Positions 20,934 through 30,615 are shown, counted from the first letter of the stretch. The stretch: 64,000 nt of DNA from Trichomonas vaginalis G3 (GCF_026262505.1 NC_067205.1:15996001-16060000); one strand, 5' to 3'. Notes: generated by a model from the letters alone, not told the origin. Program-made: numbers and translations.

Positions 20934-21506
20934 ATGAACAAAAACGGAACAGCTAAAATGAATGATAATCAAATTAGAGCAGAAGGTAGAAGGTTATTTA
21001 AACGCTTCTATAACATTCCTGATGGTGCTAATCCTAAAACTCGTAGAAGCTATTTAAATGAAGCAATAGATGCATATGAAGGGTTTGACATTTCATCAGA
21101 AAGTGAGAGATTAGCGAGAATGTTAAATGTTAATATTGATTTCTATTATTGTGATCCTCAACCAGAAGACGTGGACATAAATAAGGTAGACTTTCCATTA
21201 GTGGAATCAATAATGATAGATCCAGAATTTGAAACAGTAAATATTTTATTAACACAGAGTCCATGTGGAAAACTTCACGCTGACAGAATAACAGACGTTG
21301 AAGCACTCACCGGCTATAAAGTTTGTCCATTTTGTAAAGAAGAAGTTTATTCTATCCGTGATGATCCAGAAAGGAAAAACCAAAGAAGATTTTTAAAGCA
21401 TTGTGAGAAATGTAAAGAAAATAATGGAAGATTAATTCAAGACGTTCAATTGCAAGAACTTTCAACAGAATATAAACTTTGCTTGAAATATGTTTTAGTA
21501 AATTAA
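20934..21506 (+). CDS. PolB amino-terminal part, element-2 type (Polinton fossil)
   Basis: Open for 190 codons. Up to about 21453 it is nearly identical to the start of the element-2 PolB genes. It includes a zinc-ribbon-like pair (CPFCKEE and HCEKCKE) and the HADRITDVEALTGYKV segment. Beyond that, sequence and protein are unrelated to element 2. The switch marks the edge between the two Polinton lineages in this mosaic. No exonuclease or polymerase motif lies in this part. Confidence 0.7.
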   Translation: MNKNGTAKMNDNQIRAEGRRLFKRFYNIPDGANPKTRRSYLNEAIDAYEGFDISSESERLARMLNVNIDFYYCDPQPEDVDINKVDFPLVESIMIDPEFETVNILLTQSPCGKLHADRITDVEALTGYKVCPFCKEEVYSIRDDPERKNQRRFLKHCEKCKENNGRLIQDVQLQELSTEYKLCLKYVLVN

Positions 21507-21515
21507 AGCAGTCAG

Positions 21516-21541
21516 GACCTTCGGTCTTGGCGCTTTGCGCC
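21516..21541. repeat. Pair of GC-rich mini-hairpins
   Basis: GACC-TTC-GGTC at 21516-21526 and GGCGC-TTT-GCGCC at 21529-21541, directly after a stop codon. They belong to the same class as those at 26501, 30873 and 36511. Confidence 0.75.
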
Positions 21542-21579
21542 GTCAGTCAAAAAAAATTTCAAGTTAGCAATTTGTAATA

Positions 21580-22882
21580 TAGGGTGTCCAAAGGTGTGTT
21601 TAGCACAAACCTGAATACTGCGAATAGAAATAAACAAGTTACATATATATAAAGTTTATTTAAATATAATCACCATTGGATTCAATCACGCGTTCGCAGC
21701 GATCGATCCAGGCTTGAAAGACACGCTTTAAATCATCATGAGAAAATTGCTCAAATTGCTCTCTTACAAAATTTTCGAGATCATCTGGACTCGCGAATTC
21801 GCGTCCTTCAGCTCTCTTTTTTAGCGTGCCGAATAAATAAAAGTCAGAGGGTGCAATATCAGGTGAATAAATTGGGTTTGGAACAACTTTGACATTGTTT
21901 TCCACCAAGTAATTCATTACCTTATGACTTTTGTGAACTCTTGAATTATCAAAATGAATTGCAAACTTTTGTTTTTGTTGTTTGGATTTCTCAAACTCAT
22001 CAGAATTGATAATTTGAGTAAGAACATTGTCAATTAGATATTGAGCATTCATCGTATTAGGTTTTTGAAGAATATCAATTGCGATGATGCCATTCACGCC
22101 CCAAAAAACCGACAACATTATCATTGGTGTGTCAATTTTTTTCTTCGGGAATGTTTGCGGATTTTCATCCTTCGGGATCCACATGATTTTGGCTTCTGTT
22201 GCATATTGAAACCAAGACTCGTCCCCTGTTACTAAAAAGCGAAACTTCTTGGATTGATACGCACCCAATATAGAGAGGAGCTCTTTCGAAGATTGGACTC
22301 TAGATTTTTTTTGAACTGAATTAAGGTTGTGCGGAACCCAACGTGTATACGCTAGTTTGTAGTTCAAATAATTGTGCAGATAATAACTGACTGTTGTACG
22401 TGGTATCTTTGTCATCTCCTCTATCCTTCTGAGTGATGCTCTTGGGTCTTCATCTAGCGCTTGAAGAATTGCTTTGATTTTTCTTTGATCCGGCGATTTT
22501 TTGTCAATTTTTATGATGGGCGCCTTTTTGTTCATGAAGTGATACATCCTAACATGATACGTTACAGTGGAATAGCTAGGAGAATCCATACCGAAGCATT
22601 TTACCAATGTCTCGTAGATTTTTTACAGTCTTTGCATTTTTTTGCAAGAGCGAGGATGTTTTCTTTATGATTCATTAAAAAAATGAAAAAAATCCCGCCA
22701 AAATTTCCCGCGAAACCGCCTCTTGTCTCAAAATTCATTTTATATCCCGGCATGGCGCCAAAATACAACATACTCATCATATACATATATTCATATTTTT
22801 TATTATATATTTATAATCAGCATATATCTCCTTTAATAGTCTCATATAGAGCGCTGTGCTAAACGCACCTTTGGACACCCTA
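21580..22882 (-). mobile_element. Mariner-family transposon (Tvmar1-like) nested in element 1
   Basis: The element is 1303 bp and flanked by the TA duplication (21578-21579 and 22883-22884). The terminal inverted repeats are 28 bp, starting TAGGGTGTCCAAAGGTG and ending GTTTAGCACA, with one mismatch between the ends. From memory, the T. vaginalis mariner Tvmar1 has nearly the same length, which supports the trichomonad assignment. It carries one transposase gene on the minus strand, with a frameshift. It interrupts a small Polinton ORF at 22883-23106, so it arrived after the mosaic was formed. Confidence 0.93.
21660..22675 (-). pseudogene. Mariner transposase, frameshifted
   Basis: The start is ATG 22675 (MNHKENILALAKKC). 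An upstream frame of 21 matching codons is separated by one frameshift in an A-run near 22620 from the main 315-codon frame. That frame opens only from a TTG. Motifs in order: helix-turn-helix segments (RRIEEMTKIPRTTVSYYL), the mariner WVPHNL, the first catalytic aspartate in VTGDESWFQYA, the second in IHFDNSRVHKS, and YSPDIAPSDFYLFG with the third. The spacing suits the mariner D,D34D catalytic core. Apart from the one frameshift, the DDE domain looks complete to its normal C-terminus (ERVIESNGDYI). The copy could be moved only by a transposase made elsewhere. Confidence 0.92.
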
Positions 22883-23106
22883 TATCTATCCAAAACTTCT
22901 TCAACAGTATCGAACTCATCTTCATAATGCAAACCTAATCTTATTGACTTGGTGCAGTTTTCACTAACACAATATTTTTCTGTTCTCTTGACTGACATAA
23001 CTAACTCATTTGTTTCATCAAACAGCAACAACCAAAGTTCATGACCTAATACATAACATTCATACTTTATATTTTTAGCTCTGAGTTCTCTTGTAAGCTG
23101 TTGCAT
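22883..23106 (-). CDS. Small Polinton ORF interrupted by the mariner
   Basis: Starts at 23106 (MQQLTRELRAKNIKYECYV) and runs into the mariner end at 22883. It is about 75 codons long on this side. It has a compact alpha/beta look (LGHELWLLLFDETNELVMSV) with no family match. It overlaps the end of the next gene upstream (23067-23831) by 40 bp, as densely packed viral-type genes do. Confidence 0.5.
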
Positions 23107-23831
23107 TTAATATTTTCTAAAAAGTCAACTTCAACAGTCATTCGCACTGGTGCCTTCAGTTCTACAGGCTCTCCTTGAAAGTCAACAAGTCTGAATTGCA
23201 TGTCTTTCAAATTATGTGGACTAATGCGAACCCATTTACCTAAATGAGTTGCTATGACAGGAACGTTTGGAATGAACATTGAATTGACTGCATAACAGAA
23301 AGACTTATATTCTACTGAACCTTTACTATTAACTCCTGAAATACCTGTGACATTAGCTATTTTAGACTCAATGTACAAACAATTGCCATAACATACGTAT
23401 GGAACAGATTTCATCTCAATCGTTTTGTCAACACTTTTCAAAGGAAATGTCATATGGTATGCTCCCAGAAGCAATTGTACTCTATGACTCATTCGTGTTA
23501 TCTTGAACTCCTTCGCATAACTGAACTTCAATGTTCCCTCAGAAGAGAGTTCGACATCTATGTTGTCAATAGTTTCTTCATTTATGAGAGTATCTATGAC
23601 TCCAGCAATTTTATCTATTCTATACCCAGCTCTGTTAGGAAATGTTACAACACTTCTTTTGTCATCTATTTCAATCTCTATGAAATCTGTTTCATCTGTT
23701 ATGACAAAAGTTGCGATAGTATTGAAGTCAACAACTCTGAAAGCAAGTGCTTCATTCTGAAGCCCTAAGTTTGTTTGTAGCTTTACTATTCCGTATTCAT
23801 TCGGGTCTGTACTTTGCAAATAGAACAACAT
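23067..23831 (-). CDS. Polinton structural-type protein, unassigned
   Basis: 254 codons from ATG 23831 (MLFYLQSTDPNEYG). The protein is beta-rich throughout. It ends in a strand-turn-strand stretch (NLKDMQFRLVDFQGEPVELK, APVRMTVEVDF) like the last strands of small jelly-roll or minor virion proteins of Polintons and their viral kin. It diverges from the fibre gene (23849) across only 17 bp. A minor capsid or fibre-anchoring role would fit the neighbours, but this is inference. Confidence 0.55.
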   Translation of the reverse strand: MLFYLQSTDPNEYGIVKLQTNLGLQNEALAFRVVDFNTIATFVITDETDFIEIEIDDKRSVVTFPNRAGYRIDKIAGVIDTLINEETIDNIDVELSSEGTLKFSYAKEFKITRMSHRVQLLLGAYHMTFPLKSVDKTIEMKSVPYVCYGNCLYIESKIANVTGISGVNSKGSVEYKSFCYAVNSMFIPNVPVIATHLGKWVRISPHNLKDMQFRLVDFQGEPVELKAPVRMTVEVDFLENIKCNSLQENSELKI

Positions 23832-23848
23832 TTTATTCTCATTAAAAT

Positions 23849-26490
23849 ATGACTATTGCTGCATATGCGTATGAAACAAATGAAGCAAGAAGAGCACATG
23901 AACTAGTAAATGAAAACTCAACTTTAACAGTGGAAGGTAACAATTTAGTCATTGACGATGGAAAAACTAAAAAAGTCATTGATTTCGATACTTTTAACAC
24001 TTATGACCCATTCATTACAATAAGTAAAGTTCCTATCATAAATGATGGAACGGTGCAATATATAAATTCTACAGTAGATGCCTCATTAGTGAAAGTATTA
24101 AATGTTCTCATTGAATTGTTAAAGAGCTTTCGATTTGACGACAACATTAAATGCCTAAAGAATTTAGTCATGAATGAGAAACAAATTCTCGGCGTTGCTG
24201 GTAGCAGTAATGATGTACACCTTATGACATTAGAATATTATAACGAACATAAAGATGAACTGAAAGGAGAGAAGGGTGACACTGGAGCTCAAGGACCACA
24301 AGGAATACAAGGAATAAAGGACCTCAAGGCGAAAACGGTTTGGATGGTGAAGATGGAAAGGATGGAAAAACTGCTAAATCATGGATATGGAACCTTATAA
24401 ATACTGGTTTAACAGCTGCTTCATATGGAGTTCTTCAATACCAAATCGGAAAGATATGGGCGGTACTTGGTGAAGAAGTTTTAAATGACGTTAAAAATGC
24501 TTTGAACTTCATTTCAAATGGTTCGGATACTATTAAAACTTTATCTGGTTGGATGCAAGAAACAAGGAGTCAAATAGATACTGTAAGACATATAGCAAAC
24601 AATGCACGTACGGAATTGGATACTTTACGAGAAGCACAAAATACACTAAAGGAAGCAAATGATATTCTTGGCTCAGTATCAGACATGCATGAAGATTGGC
24701 TTAAAGGTATTGACAAATCTTTAAAAAATCACAGTCAGTCTATTGCTGACTACAAGCAAAGTATAGATTTTTTACATAGTGCTATGGACGTACATGATGG
24801 AAGCATAAGGAACTTACTTAATGCTAACAATAACTTACCAGGAACTATTAAAGCATTTATAAAGTCCTTTGTAAAACCTGGTGCTCTAACATTTAGGTCT
24901 TTGAGAGCAAGAGCATTGAAGTCAAGAGATGCAGAAACTCCAACAGAACCTACAGAAGGAACTGAAACAACAGAAACTCCAGAAGAACCACCAAAACCAA
25001 CAGCTAATGAAATATTGTTCGAATATTTTCCAAGGTACTCTGTTCTCATTGCATACATTCAAGAAATACTTAAGAAAGCAGACTTGACTTTAGGAGATGA
25101 TGAAAGTTCTGTATATCTTTCGTTCCAGTTTCAAATAGCAGAACTTTTGAGACAGATATGCTTAATGTATGACAACATCTCTGATTTCACAAGATATGAT
25201 GACGACCATGACCCCGAACACGGTGAAGAAGAAGTTTTACAAACATCCATTAAGACAGGAAAGGTTTTAACTCAAAGTCTCATTATTGACACCAAAGATG
25301 GCGAAGTGGACGTTCTTCAAGAGCTGAAGAAAAATACTTCTTCGGGAGGTAGTGGTAGGCATGAACTTGAAATAAATGAGATAGAAGAGAAATTAGCCGA
25401 AAAAGCAGATAAAAACCATGTTCATTATATAAGTTCAGACGAACAGATTATAACGGACTACCATGGATATTTAACACAGGATGAACAAATAAGCACTGAA
25501 GATGTTAATGAAAGAAGATATAAATACATTCGTGCTAAAGGTTATGACATACACTGTACTGTACAGTATGACACAGGTAAAGCACCAGAAGCATTTGGTT
25601 ATAACAATGAAATTTATGCTTCATACTTCTTTGTTAACGGTGTATTAGTTGAACCAAGATTTACTTTGAGAGTTAAGGCAAAAATAACTTTTGAAGATGC
25701 TATTAAAAGTAAAGCTGACAAAGATGAACTTGACGCAACGAACAAAGTTTTGAAATCTCATAAACACAATATCTCCGATATAAATGAACTTCAAGCTACA
25801 TTAAATAGTAAAGCTGACAAGAACCATACACATGAATCCTTCACTACTGTTAGAGCAGACGACATAATACTGAACTATGATTTGGGTTCAAGTGCACCTT
25901 TAGAGAATCCGAGTACAAGCGTAAAAGATACACTAAACAATTTAGATAACAGATGTATGAACATTGAAGGTCATGCCAGAAACTTTGAAGCATACGAACT
26001 ACCAGCAATGTTAGATAAGAAAGCCGACAAAACAGAACTTCAAACAATGAAGACTCAGATTCTTGAAACCATATATCCTATAGGCTCTATTTATACGTCA
26101 ATGAACTCAACAAATCCGGCAAGTGTTTTAGGTTTTGGTACGTGGAAGCAGATTGTAGACAAATTCTTATACTGTGCTAACTCTTCAAAGCAAACAGGAG
26201 GCTCAAAGAAAATTAAAGAAGCAAACTTACCTGCGCACACTCATACAGGAACGACAAACTTTTCTGGCGACCATAGCCACTCATTAAGAGACCACCCATT
26301 ATACAACTCAGACTATAAAGCTGGCAATGACGTTTTATCTCCATCTTATAACAATTCAGCAAAAAAGACTTTTCGACCAACTGAACCAGGAGGAAATCAT
26401 TCACACACTTTCACAACAAATCCAACAGGCTCGGGTGAAGATTATATGCCACCATTTATGACGGTTTATGCATGGTACCGCGTTCAATGA
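23849..26490 (+). CDS. Fibre-like protein locus: collagen repeat, coiled stalk, phage-type collar end (broken)
   Basis: Two overlapping frames cover 23849-26490; the locus is broken in about one place. The first part has a short head, then a collagen-type Gly-X-Y run (GEKGDTGAQGPQGIQGI). A long helical stalk follows. Next come tail-fibre repeats of the HKHNISDINELQATLNSKAD type ending in KNHTHE. The end is PIGSIYTSMNSTNPASVLGF, GTWKQI, a histidine-rich AHTHTGTTN and SGDHSHSL region, and PPFMTVYAWYRVQ. That ending is the bacteriophage tail-collar/gp10-gp12-like receptor-binding fold, where paired HxH residues bind metal inside a trimer. Placed beside structural genes, it is most likely the host-attachment fibre of the virus this element descends from. 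Confidence 0.8.
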
Positions 26491-26500
26491 ACGCGCTTGA

Positions 26501-26523
26501 GCCTAGACCCTTTGGGTCAAGGC
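26501..26523. repeat. GC-rich mini-hairpin after the fibre gene
   Basis: GCCT-A-GACCC-TTT-GGGTC-A-AGGC, 23 nt with one A-A mismatch, 10 bp after the fibre stop codon. A second stem (GCGTTC-AAT-GAACGC, 26480-26494) spans the stop codon itself. It could act at the 3' end of the transcript, but similar hairpins elsewhere in the element lie inside genes. Confidence 0.6.
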
Positions 26524-26558
26524 TTACCGTCTTGAATAAAATCTTTAACTTTACATAA

Positions 26559-27644
26559 ATGAGCTTGAAAGAAGTATTCGAACAACATCCATGGAGGTCA
26601 TTTAAGAAGTTCAATGAAGCTGCAAAGAGTTGGGGATTTACTAACAGAGCTGAAGTTAAAAGGTTCTTTGACAAAAATGTTGTACATCAAACAAAAATAA
26701 ACCCTTACGACTACTTTTTACCAATTTACTCCAAGGCTCCTGACGCATACCAATTTGACACTCTCATTCAAAGCAGAAAAGGAGGACATAAACCATTCCT
26801 CATATTCATTAATGTTAACACTCGCAAAGCATATGCATATCCAATGAGGAATAAAGGAACTCGTGAAGTGTTAAGAGTTTTACAAAAGTTTGTAGCAGAA
26901 CATAGCCCAAGTACTTTAACATCAGACCAAGACAGTGCTTACCTCAGCAATGAAATCACAGATTTTCTCATTAAGCATAACATAACTCACTACACTACTG
27001 AAGACCATAACCATAACATACTCGGCATCATAAATCGCTTCATAAGAACGCTCAGAGATTTAAACCAAGAGCGAGACTTTACCGAAGAAACAATGAAAAA
27101 TTTTCTCGAAGTATATAATTCCTCAACACATTCTACAACAGGACATACACCAAATTCAATGACACAACAACAAGAAGAAAAGTATATACAAAAGAAACGA
27201 AGTCAAACACAAAATATCAGAAATTCAACACAATTTACCTTCATTCCTGGTACAAAGGTTCGTGTAGTTCTTGACGACAAACCGTTGACAAAGAAACGTT
27301 TAAGGTTAAGTCGAAATTATTATATCGTAGACTCTACGCAAGGTAATGGATATCTTATAAAAGCTGCTGACGACTCCATTGCGTTTTATCCTCGTCATAA
27401 ATTAGTTGAAAGTAGTAATGGCAAACTTGCTGAAACCATTGACGAAGCAAAGCGAGGAGTGGTTATTGAAATACTTGGCTATAACATAAACGATGACACT
27501 TATAAAGTAAGATATGAAGGAGGCGTTGAAGATGTTATACCATCTAAGAACTTGAGAGAGTCGAAGCCAACACATCTGGGACCATTAGAGCGGGAGTATT
27601 GGAAAGACAAAAATATGCCAGAAAGAATAAGAAAATTCTTCTAA
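26559..27644 (+). CDS. Polinton integrase (retrovirus-type rve fold, chromodomain-like end)
   Basis: 361 codons from ATG 26559. The core is recognisable from YQFDTLIQSRKGGHKPF through INVNTRKAYAYPM, TSDQDSAYLSNEI and HNILGIINRFIRTLRDLN. This is the RNase H-like layout of Maverick integrases. The C-terminal 60 residues (VVIEILGYNINDDTYKVRYE, DVIPSKNLRE) form a small beta module typical of the Polinton integrase chromodomain. It would join the element ends to target DNA and make the 6-bp duplication. It follows the fibre gene by 68 bp on the same strand. Confidence 0.88.
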   Translation: MSLKEVFEQHPWRSFKKFNEAAKSWGFTNRAEVKRFFDKNVVHQTKINPYDYFLPIYSKAPDAYQFDTLIQSRKGGHKPFLIFINVNTRKAYAYPMRNKGTREVLRVLQKFVAEHSPSTLTSDQDSAYLSNEITDFLIKHNITHYTTEDHNHNILGIINRFIRTLRDLNQERDFTEETMKNFLEVYNSSTHSTTGHTPNSMTQQQEEKYIQKKRSQTQNIRNSTQFTFIPGTKVRVVLDDKPLTKKRLRLSRNYYIVDSTQGNGYLIKAADDSIAFYPRHKLVESSNGKLAETIDEAKRGVVIEILGYNINDDTYKVRYEGGVEDVIPSKNLRESKPTHLGPLEREYWKDKNMPERIRKFF

Positions 27645-27685
27645 ACTTTTTCATTTTGTTGCTGAATTCAGCAAAAATAATTTTT

Positions 27686-27721
27686 AGGTGAAGAGGTGAG
27701 ATTTCACATCTTTTTTCACCT
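27686..27721. repeat. Intergenic stem-loop, copy 1
   Basis: AGGTGAAGAGGTGAGATTTC pairs with the following CACATCTTTTTTCACCT. It is the inverted counterpart of copy 2 at 28764-28799, and the two flank the ORF at 27816-28757. Matching sequence extends outward (AGCAAAAATAATTTTT and TCATGAATTT). Confidence 0.75.
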
Positions 27722-27815
27722 GTTTTTTCACCCTCGTGAATTTTCATGAATTTCCTTAAGATAGAAAAATAAAGTTAGTTTTATTTTTATTTATTTTTTA
27801 TTTTGTATAAAAGAT

Positions 27816-28757
27816 ATGATTTCAACAATCGGCACAACAACAATCGGCACAATAACAGCACCAAACTCGTTAGTCATGAATCCTACGTCAATGTTGGTAG
27901 AGATGAAAAGCTTTATTCCTTCTTCATATACTTTTGAAACAGAAATCCAGAAGATAAAGCAAGAACTTTTAACAAGTAATTTAGACTGTACCGCACAGGA
28001 TGAAGAAAATGAAGAATATCTTTATGACATGCAGGACATTATTGACCATTTACCCAAATTGCCTGAAATCCAACAACAAAAGCTCACTATTCATGAATTC
28101 GATGAAATAGAAGTGAAACCAACTGACTCAGTAGAAATTAAGAAATTCATACGTAAAGTAAATTATGAATTCCTTGGTTTTCATTGCAACCATAAAGTTA
28201 TGGACAAAGATTGCGACATGGTTTATAAAAATATTTCTGACATATATAAATCTGGGGAGTTTAAGACATACGATAACTTTGTTTCATTAGTTGCAAAATG
28301 TGTATGGCAGATAAGAGATAAAGATAGAAGAGGCAAAGTATGGAACGAACAAATAAGACCCGCTGTGTTTGAGATGAAGAGAGCAATTGACGCTTTAGTT
28401 GTTTTAGCTGGTTTTATTTCAATGTATAACGCAAAAATGAATCCGCAATGTTCAAAATGTAAAGCAGCAATAAGAAAATATAACTACTCAGTCAAAGAGA
28501 TAGAAAGAATGCGAAACGACTATGCAGACTTAAAGAAAGAAGCAGAAAAGCCAGCAGAAGATAAAATGGATATGTTGACATTTCTTAATAAAAACTATCC
28601 AACAGCAGAAGATTTCCTTCTGTCTGACGTCAAGAAGAAATATAAAGAGACTTTCGGCATGATTAAAACATTCAATGTACTAAAAGAAGAAATAGAAGCT
28701 ACGAAATTGTTTAGGATTTCAAATATACATCGTACAATTCATGTAAAACGCTTGTGA
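27816..28757 (+). CDS. Polinton helical ORF, unassigned
   Basis: 313 codons from ATG 27816 (MISTIGTTTIGTITAPNS). The first 60 residues are low in complexity. The middle has C/H-rich points (FHCNHKVMDKDC; NPQCSKCKAAIRKYN) that could bind zinc. The last 100 residues are coiled coil (VKEIERMRNDYADLKKEAEK). I do not recognise the family. The gene is framed by inverted copies of an intergenic stem-loop (27686 and 28764) and has its own upstream promoter-like tract, so it resembles a self-contained cassette. Confidence 0.6.
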   Translation: MISTIGTTTIGTITAPNSLVMNPTSMLVEMKSFIPSSYTFETEIQKIKQELLTSNLDCTAQDEENEEYLYDMQDIIDHLPKLPEIQQQKLTIHEFDEIEVKPTDSVEIKKFIRKVNYEFLGFHCNHKVMDKDCDMVYKNISDIYKSGEFKTYDNFVSLVAKCVWQIRDKDRRGKVWNEQIRPAVFEMKRAIDALVVLAGFISMYNAKMNPQCSKCKAAIRKYNYSVKEIERMRNDYADLKKEAEKPAEDKMDMLTFLNKNYPTAEDFLLSDVKKKYKETFGMIKTFNVLKEEIEATKLFRISNIHRTIHVKRL

Positions 28758-28763
28758 AAAAAC

Positions 28764-28799
28764 AGGTGAAAAAAGAGGTGAAATCTCACCTCTTCACCT
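28764..28799. repeat. Intergenic stem-loop, copy 2
   Basis: AGGTGAAAAAAGAGGTGA with TCACCTCTTCACCT; inverted relative to copy 1 at 27686-27721. It begins 7 bp after the stop of the ORF at 27816-28757. Confidence 0.75.
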
Positions 28800-28909
28800 A
28801 AACATTATTTTTGCTGAAAAATGACCAAATTTCATGAATTTTCATAAAAGATAAAAATAAAGTTAGTTTTATTTTTATTTATTTTTTTATTTTGTATGTA
28901 AAGACAGTA

Positions 28910-29737
28910 ATGTCAACATCAGAGAACACAACAACAGTTATAGTCCATGAAGCTATAAATGAAGAATACGAGTACATACAGTATAACAAACAGTTACGTC
29001 TCATTCGTTCAGTCAAAGACGATATGTACCAAATGCAAAGTATAATGAATGCTCTTCGTTCTACAAAGCAAGCATATCATTGGTTTGAAAACCAACAGAC
29101 AAAAGAACTTTTAGAAGAATTTCCTCATATGATTGCTTCCCTCGGAAAACCGAGGGAAGAGATTCCGTACGAAAATCGCAAGAATTTGGCTCCTGGTTTG
29201 AAAGGTTATTATGTTCATAGACTTTTAGTAAACGCCGTAGCAATGTGGACTTCACCTCGTTATGCTTGTTATATTTTCATGATGTTAGATGAACTATATA
29301 AAGCAGAACGTGGAGAGATGGAAAAGAAACTTCATGCAAAAGATGAAGTCATTGAATCCAAAGACAAAAGCATACAGAAAAGAATACCGCGTTCAGTACC
29401 AAAAGGAAAGGAAAAGAGTTATAAGTATATGATTTATACTGAAGAGTTGGAAAATGAAGAAGATAAAGATATGGTTATGTTACATTTAGTCAGAAGAAAC
29501 AACAAGAGCTTTTATGACTTAGCTAAGATATATAAATCTGACAGAAACTGGTTCTATCGTGAAAACTTACCGATTTCAATGACTCCGAATGAGCAAATAA
29601 AGGAAATTGTCAAAAATACTCTTCCTCAAACACACTATGACATCAAAGGTTGCACAATACTTACATTCAAAGAAGACTTAACATTACTGAAGGAAAAGAT
29701 AACAGGATATTTCGACAACTTCAAAGAGGAAGAATGA
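28910..29737 (+). CDS. KilA-N domain protein (Polinton)
   Basis: 275 codons. ATG 28910 (MSTSENTTTVIVHEA) is preferred; the frame opens 18 bases earlier only with TTG. Residues 30-140 match the KilA-N DNA-binding domain of phages and large DNA viruses: a beta pair (EYIQYNKQLRLIRSV), the helix before W in AYHWFENQQTKELLE, and the signature GYYVHRLLVNAVAMWTSPRY with ACYIFMMLDEL. A coiled linker (KLHAKDEVIESKDKSIQKR) leads to a C-terminal alpha/beta domain as in poxviral and nucleocytoviral KilA-N proteins. The likely role is DNA binding in regulation or replication. A 24-nt perfect hairpin (29136-29159) lies inside the reading frame at SLGKPREE. Confidence 0.78.
   Translation: MSTSENTTTVIVHEAINEEYEYIQYNKQLRLIRSVKDDMYQMQSIMNALRSTKQAYHWFENQQTKELLEEFPHMIASLGKPREEIPYENRKNLAPGLKGYYVHRLLVNAVAMWTSPRYACYIFMMLDELYKAERGEMEKKLHAKDEVIESKDKSIQKRIPRSVPKGKEKSYKYMIYTEELENEEDKDMVMLHLVRRNNKSFYDLAKIYKSDRNWFYRENLPISMTPNEQIKEIVKNTLPQTHYDIKGCTILTFKEDLTLLKEKITGYFDNFKEEE
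29136..29159. repeat. Perfect 10-bp hairpin inside the KilA-N gene
   Basis: CTTCCCTCGG-AAAA-CCGAGGGAAG. It is much richer in G+C than its surroundings and keeps the reading frame. One of the GC-rich mini-hairpins of element 1. Confidence 0.8.
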
Positions 29738-29810
29738 AAAAAATCTCGTCGGGTGCCACGTTAGGACCATAGTGGAGAAAACCATGATAAAACAAAACCC
29801 TTCGTCGATT

Positions 29811-29985
29811 ATTTTGTTTTTACCATTTAATTGTTTCCATAAATGCTCCGTGTCGAACATAATCGACGAAGAGAGAATCGTCTGATCGTCAAGTTTATTT
29901 TGTTTTTACCATTTAATTGTTTCCATAAACGCTCCATGTCGATCATAATCGACGAAGGGAGAATCGTCTGATCGTCAAGTTTATT
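29811..29985. repeat. 86-bp tandem repeat, two copies
   Basis: Units starting ATTTTGTTTTTACC at 29811 and 29897 are nearly identical and end in ATCGTCTGATCGTCAAG. Within them, CTTCGTCGATTA (29800) and TAATCGACGAAG (about 29862, 29948) are inverted copies. They fill most of the gap between the KilA-N gene and the ORF at 30142. Further on, at 30030-30060, is the AACATGACATTTAGACAACA module that is shared with element 2. Confidence 0.8.
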
Positions 29986-30141
29986 AGTTAACGGGAAGGT
30001 TAGATATATTCCATCGCAACTGAAAAATGATGACAACATGACATTTAGACAACAGTCCAGGAAATAAATGTTTTCGTTTATGTTTTCATTAATTTTTTCA
30101 GTGTCACCACGTCACCATCAGTTATTCAAAAATAAATTTTC

Positions 30142-30615
30142 TTATAAAGCTTCAGGGTCTATTTCTTCAACCATTTCACTTCCTTCATCAATGTCAATAG
30201 AAGCTTCTTCAACCTTTGGTAAGAATTTCTGTATAACATCTTTGTTCGTTATTGTCTTCAGAGATGAAGGATAATATTTCACAGATGTTTCACCCTTCTT
30301 ATATTCTTTCTGTTCGGAAAGATTTAAAGCAATACTGAAGAAGTCAACGTTAGAGTTCTTTATGACAGTATAATGAGTATCTTTGACATTCACGAAGATA
30401 CTCTTTTGTTTCAAAACTACTGCTAACTCTTGTGAAGTATAACGTTTGCGGTCAATGACGATAGCTAATGGTCTGACATACTGACCAAACTTAGATTCTT
30501 TCACAAACTTCTTGTTAAAGATAACATTAACATTTGAAGCATTATTGAACTCATTCTTGATGGCAGTAGCGAGAGCATTGTATGAAAAGAACTTGCAATC
30601 TTGCATGTGTTTCAT
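30142..30615 (-). CDS. Polinton ORF, unassigned
   Basis: 157 codons from ATG 30615 (MKHMQDCKFFSYNALATAI). Mixed alpha/beta with an acidic C-terminus (EEASIDIDEGSEMVEEIDPE). No family recognised. It diverges from the PolB locus (30706) across a 90-bp AT-rich region that would hold both promoters. Confidence 0.55.
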   Translation of the reverse strand: MKHMQDCKFFSYNALATAIKNEFNNASNVNVIFNKKFVKESKFGQYVRPLAIVIDRKRYTSQELAVVLKQKSIFVNVKDTHYTVIKNSNVDFFSIALNLSEQKEYKKGETSVKYYPSSLKTITNKDVIQKFLPKVEEASIDIDEGSEMVEEIDPEAL

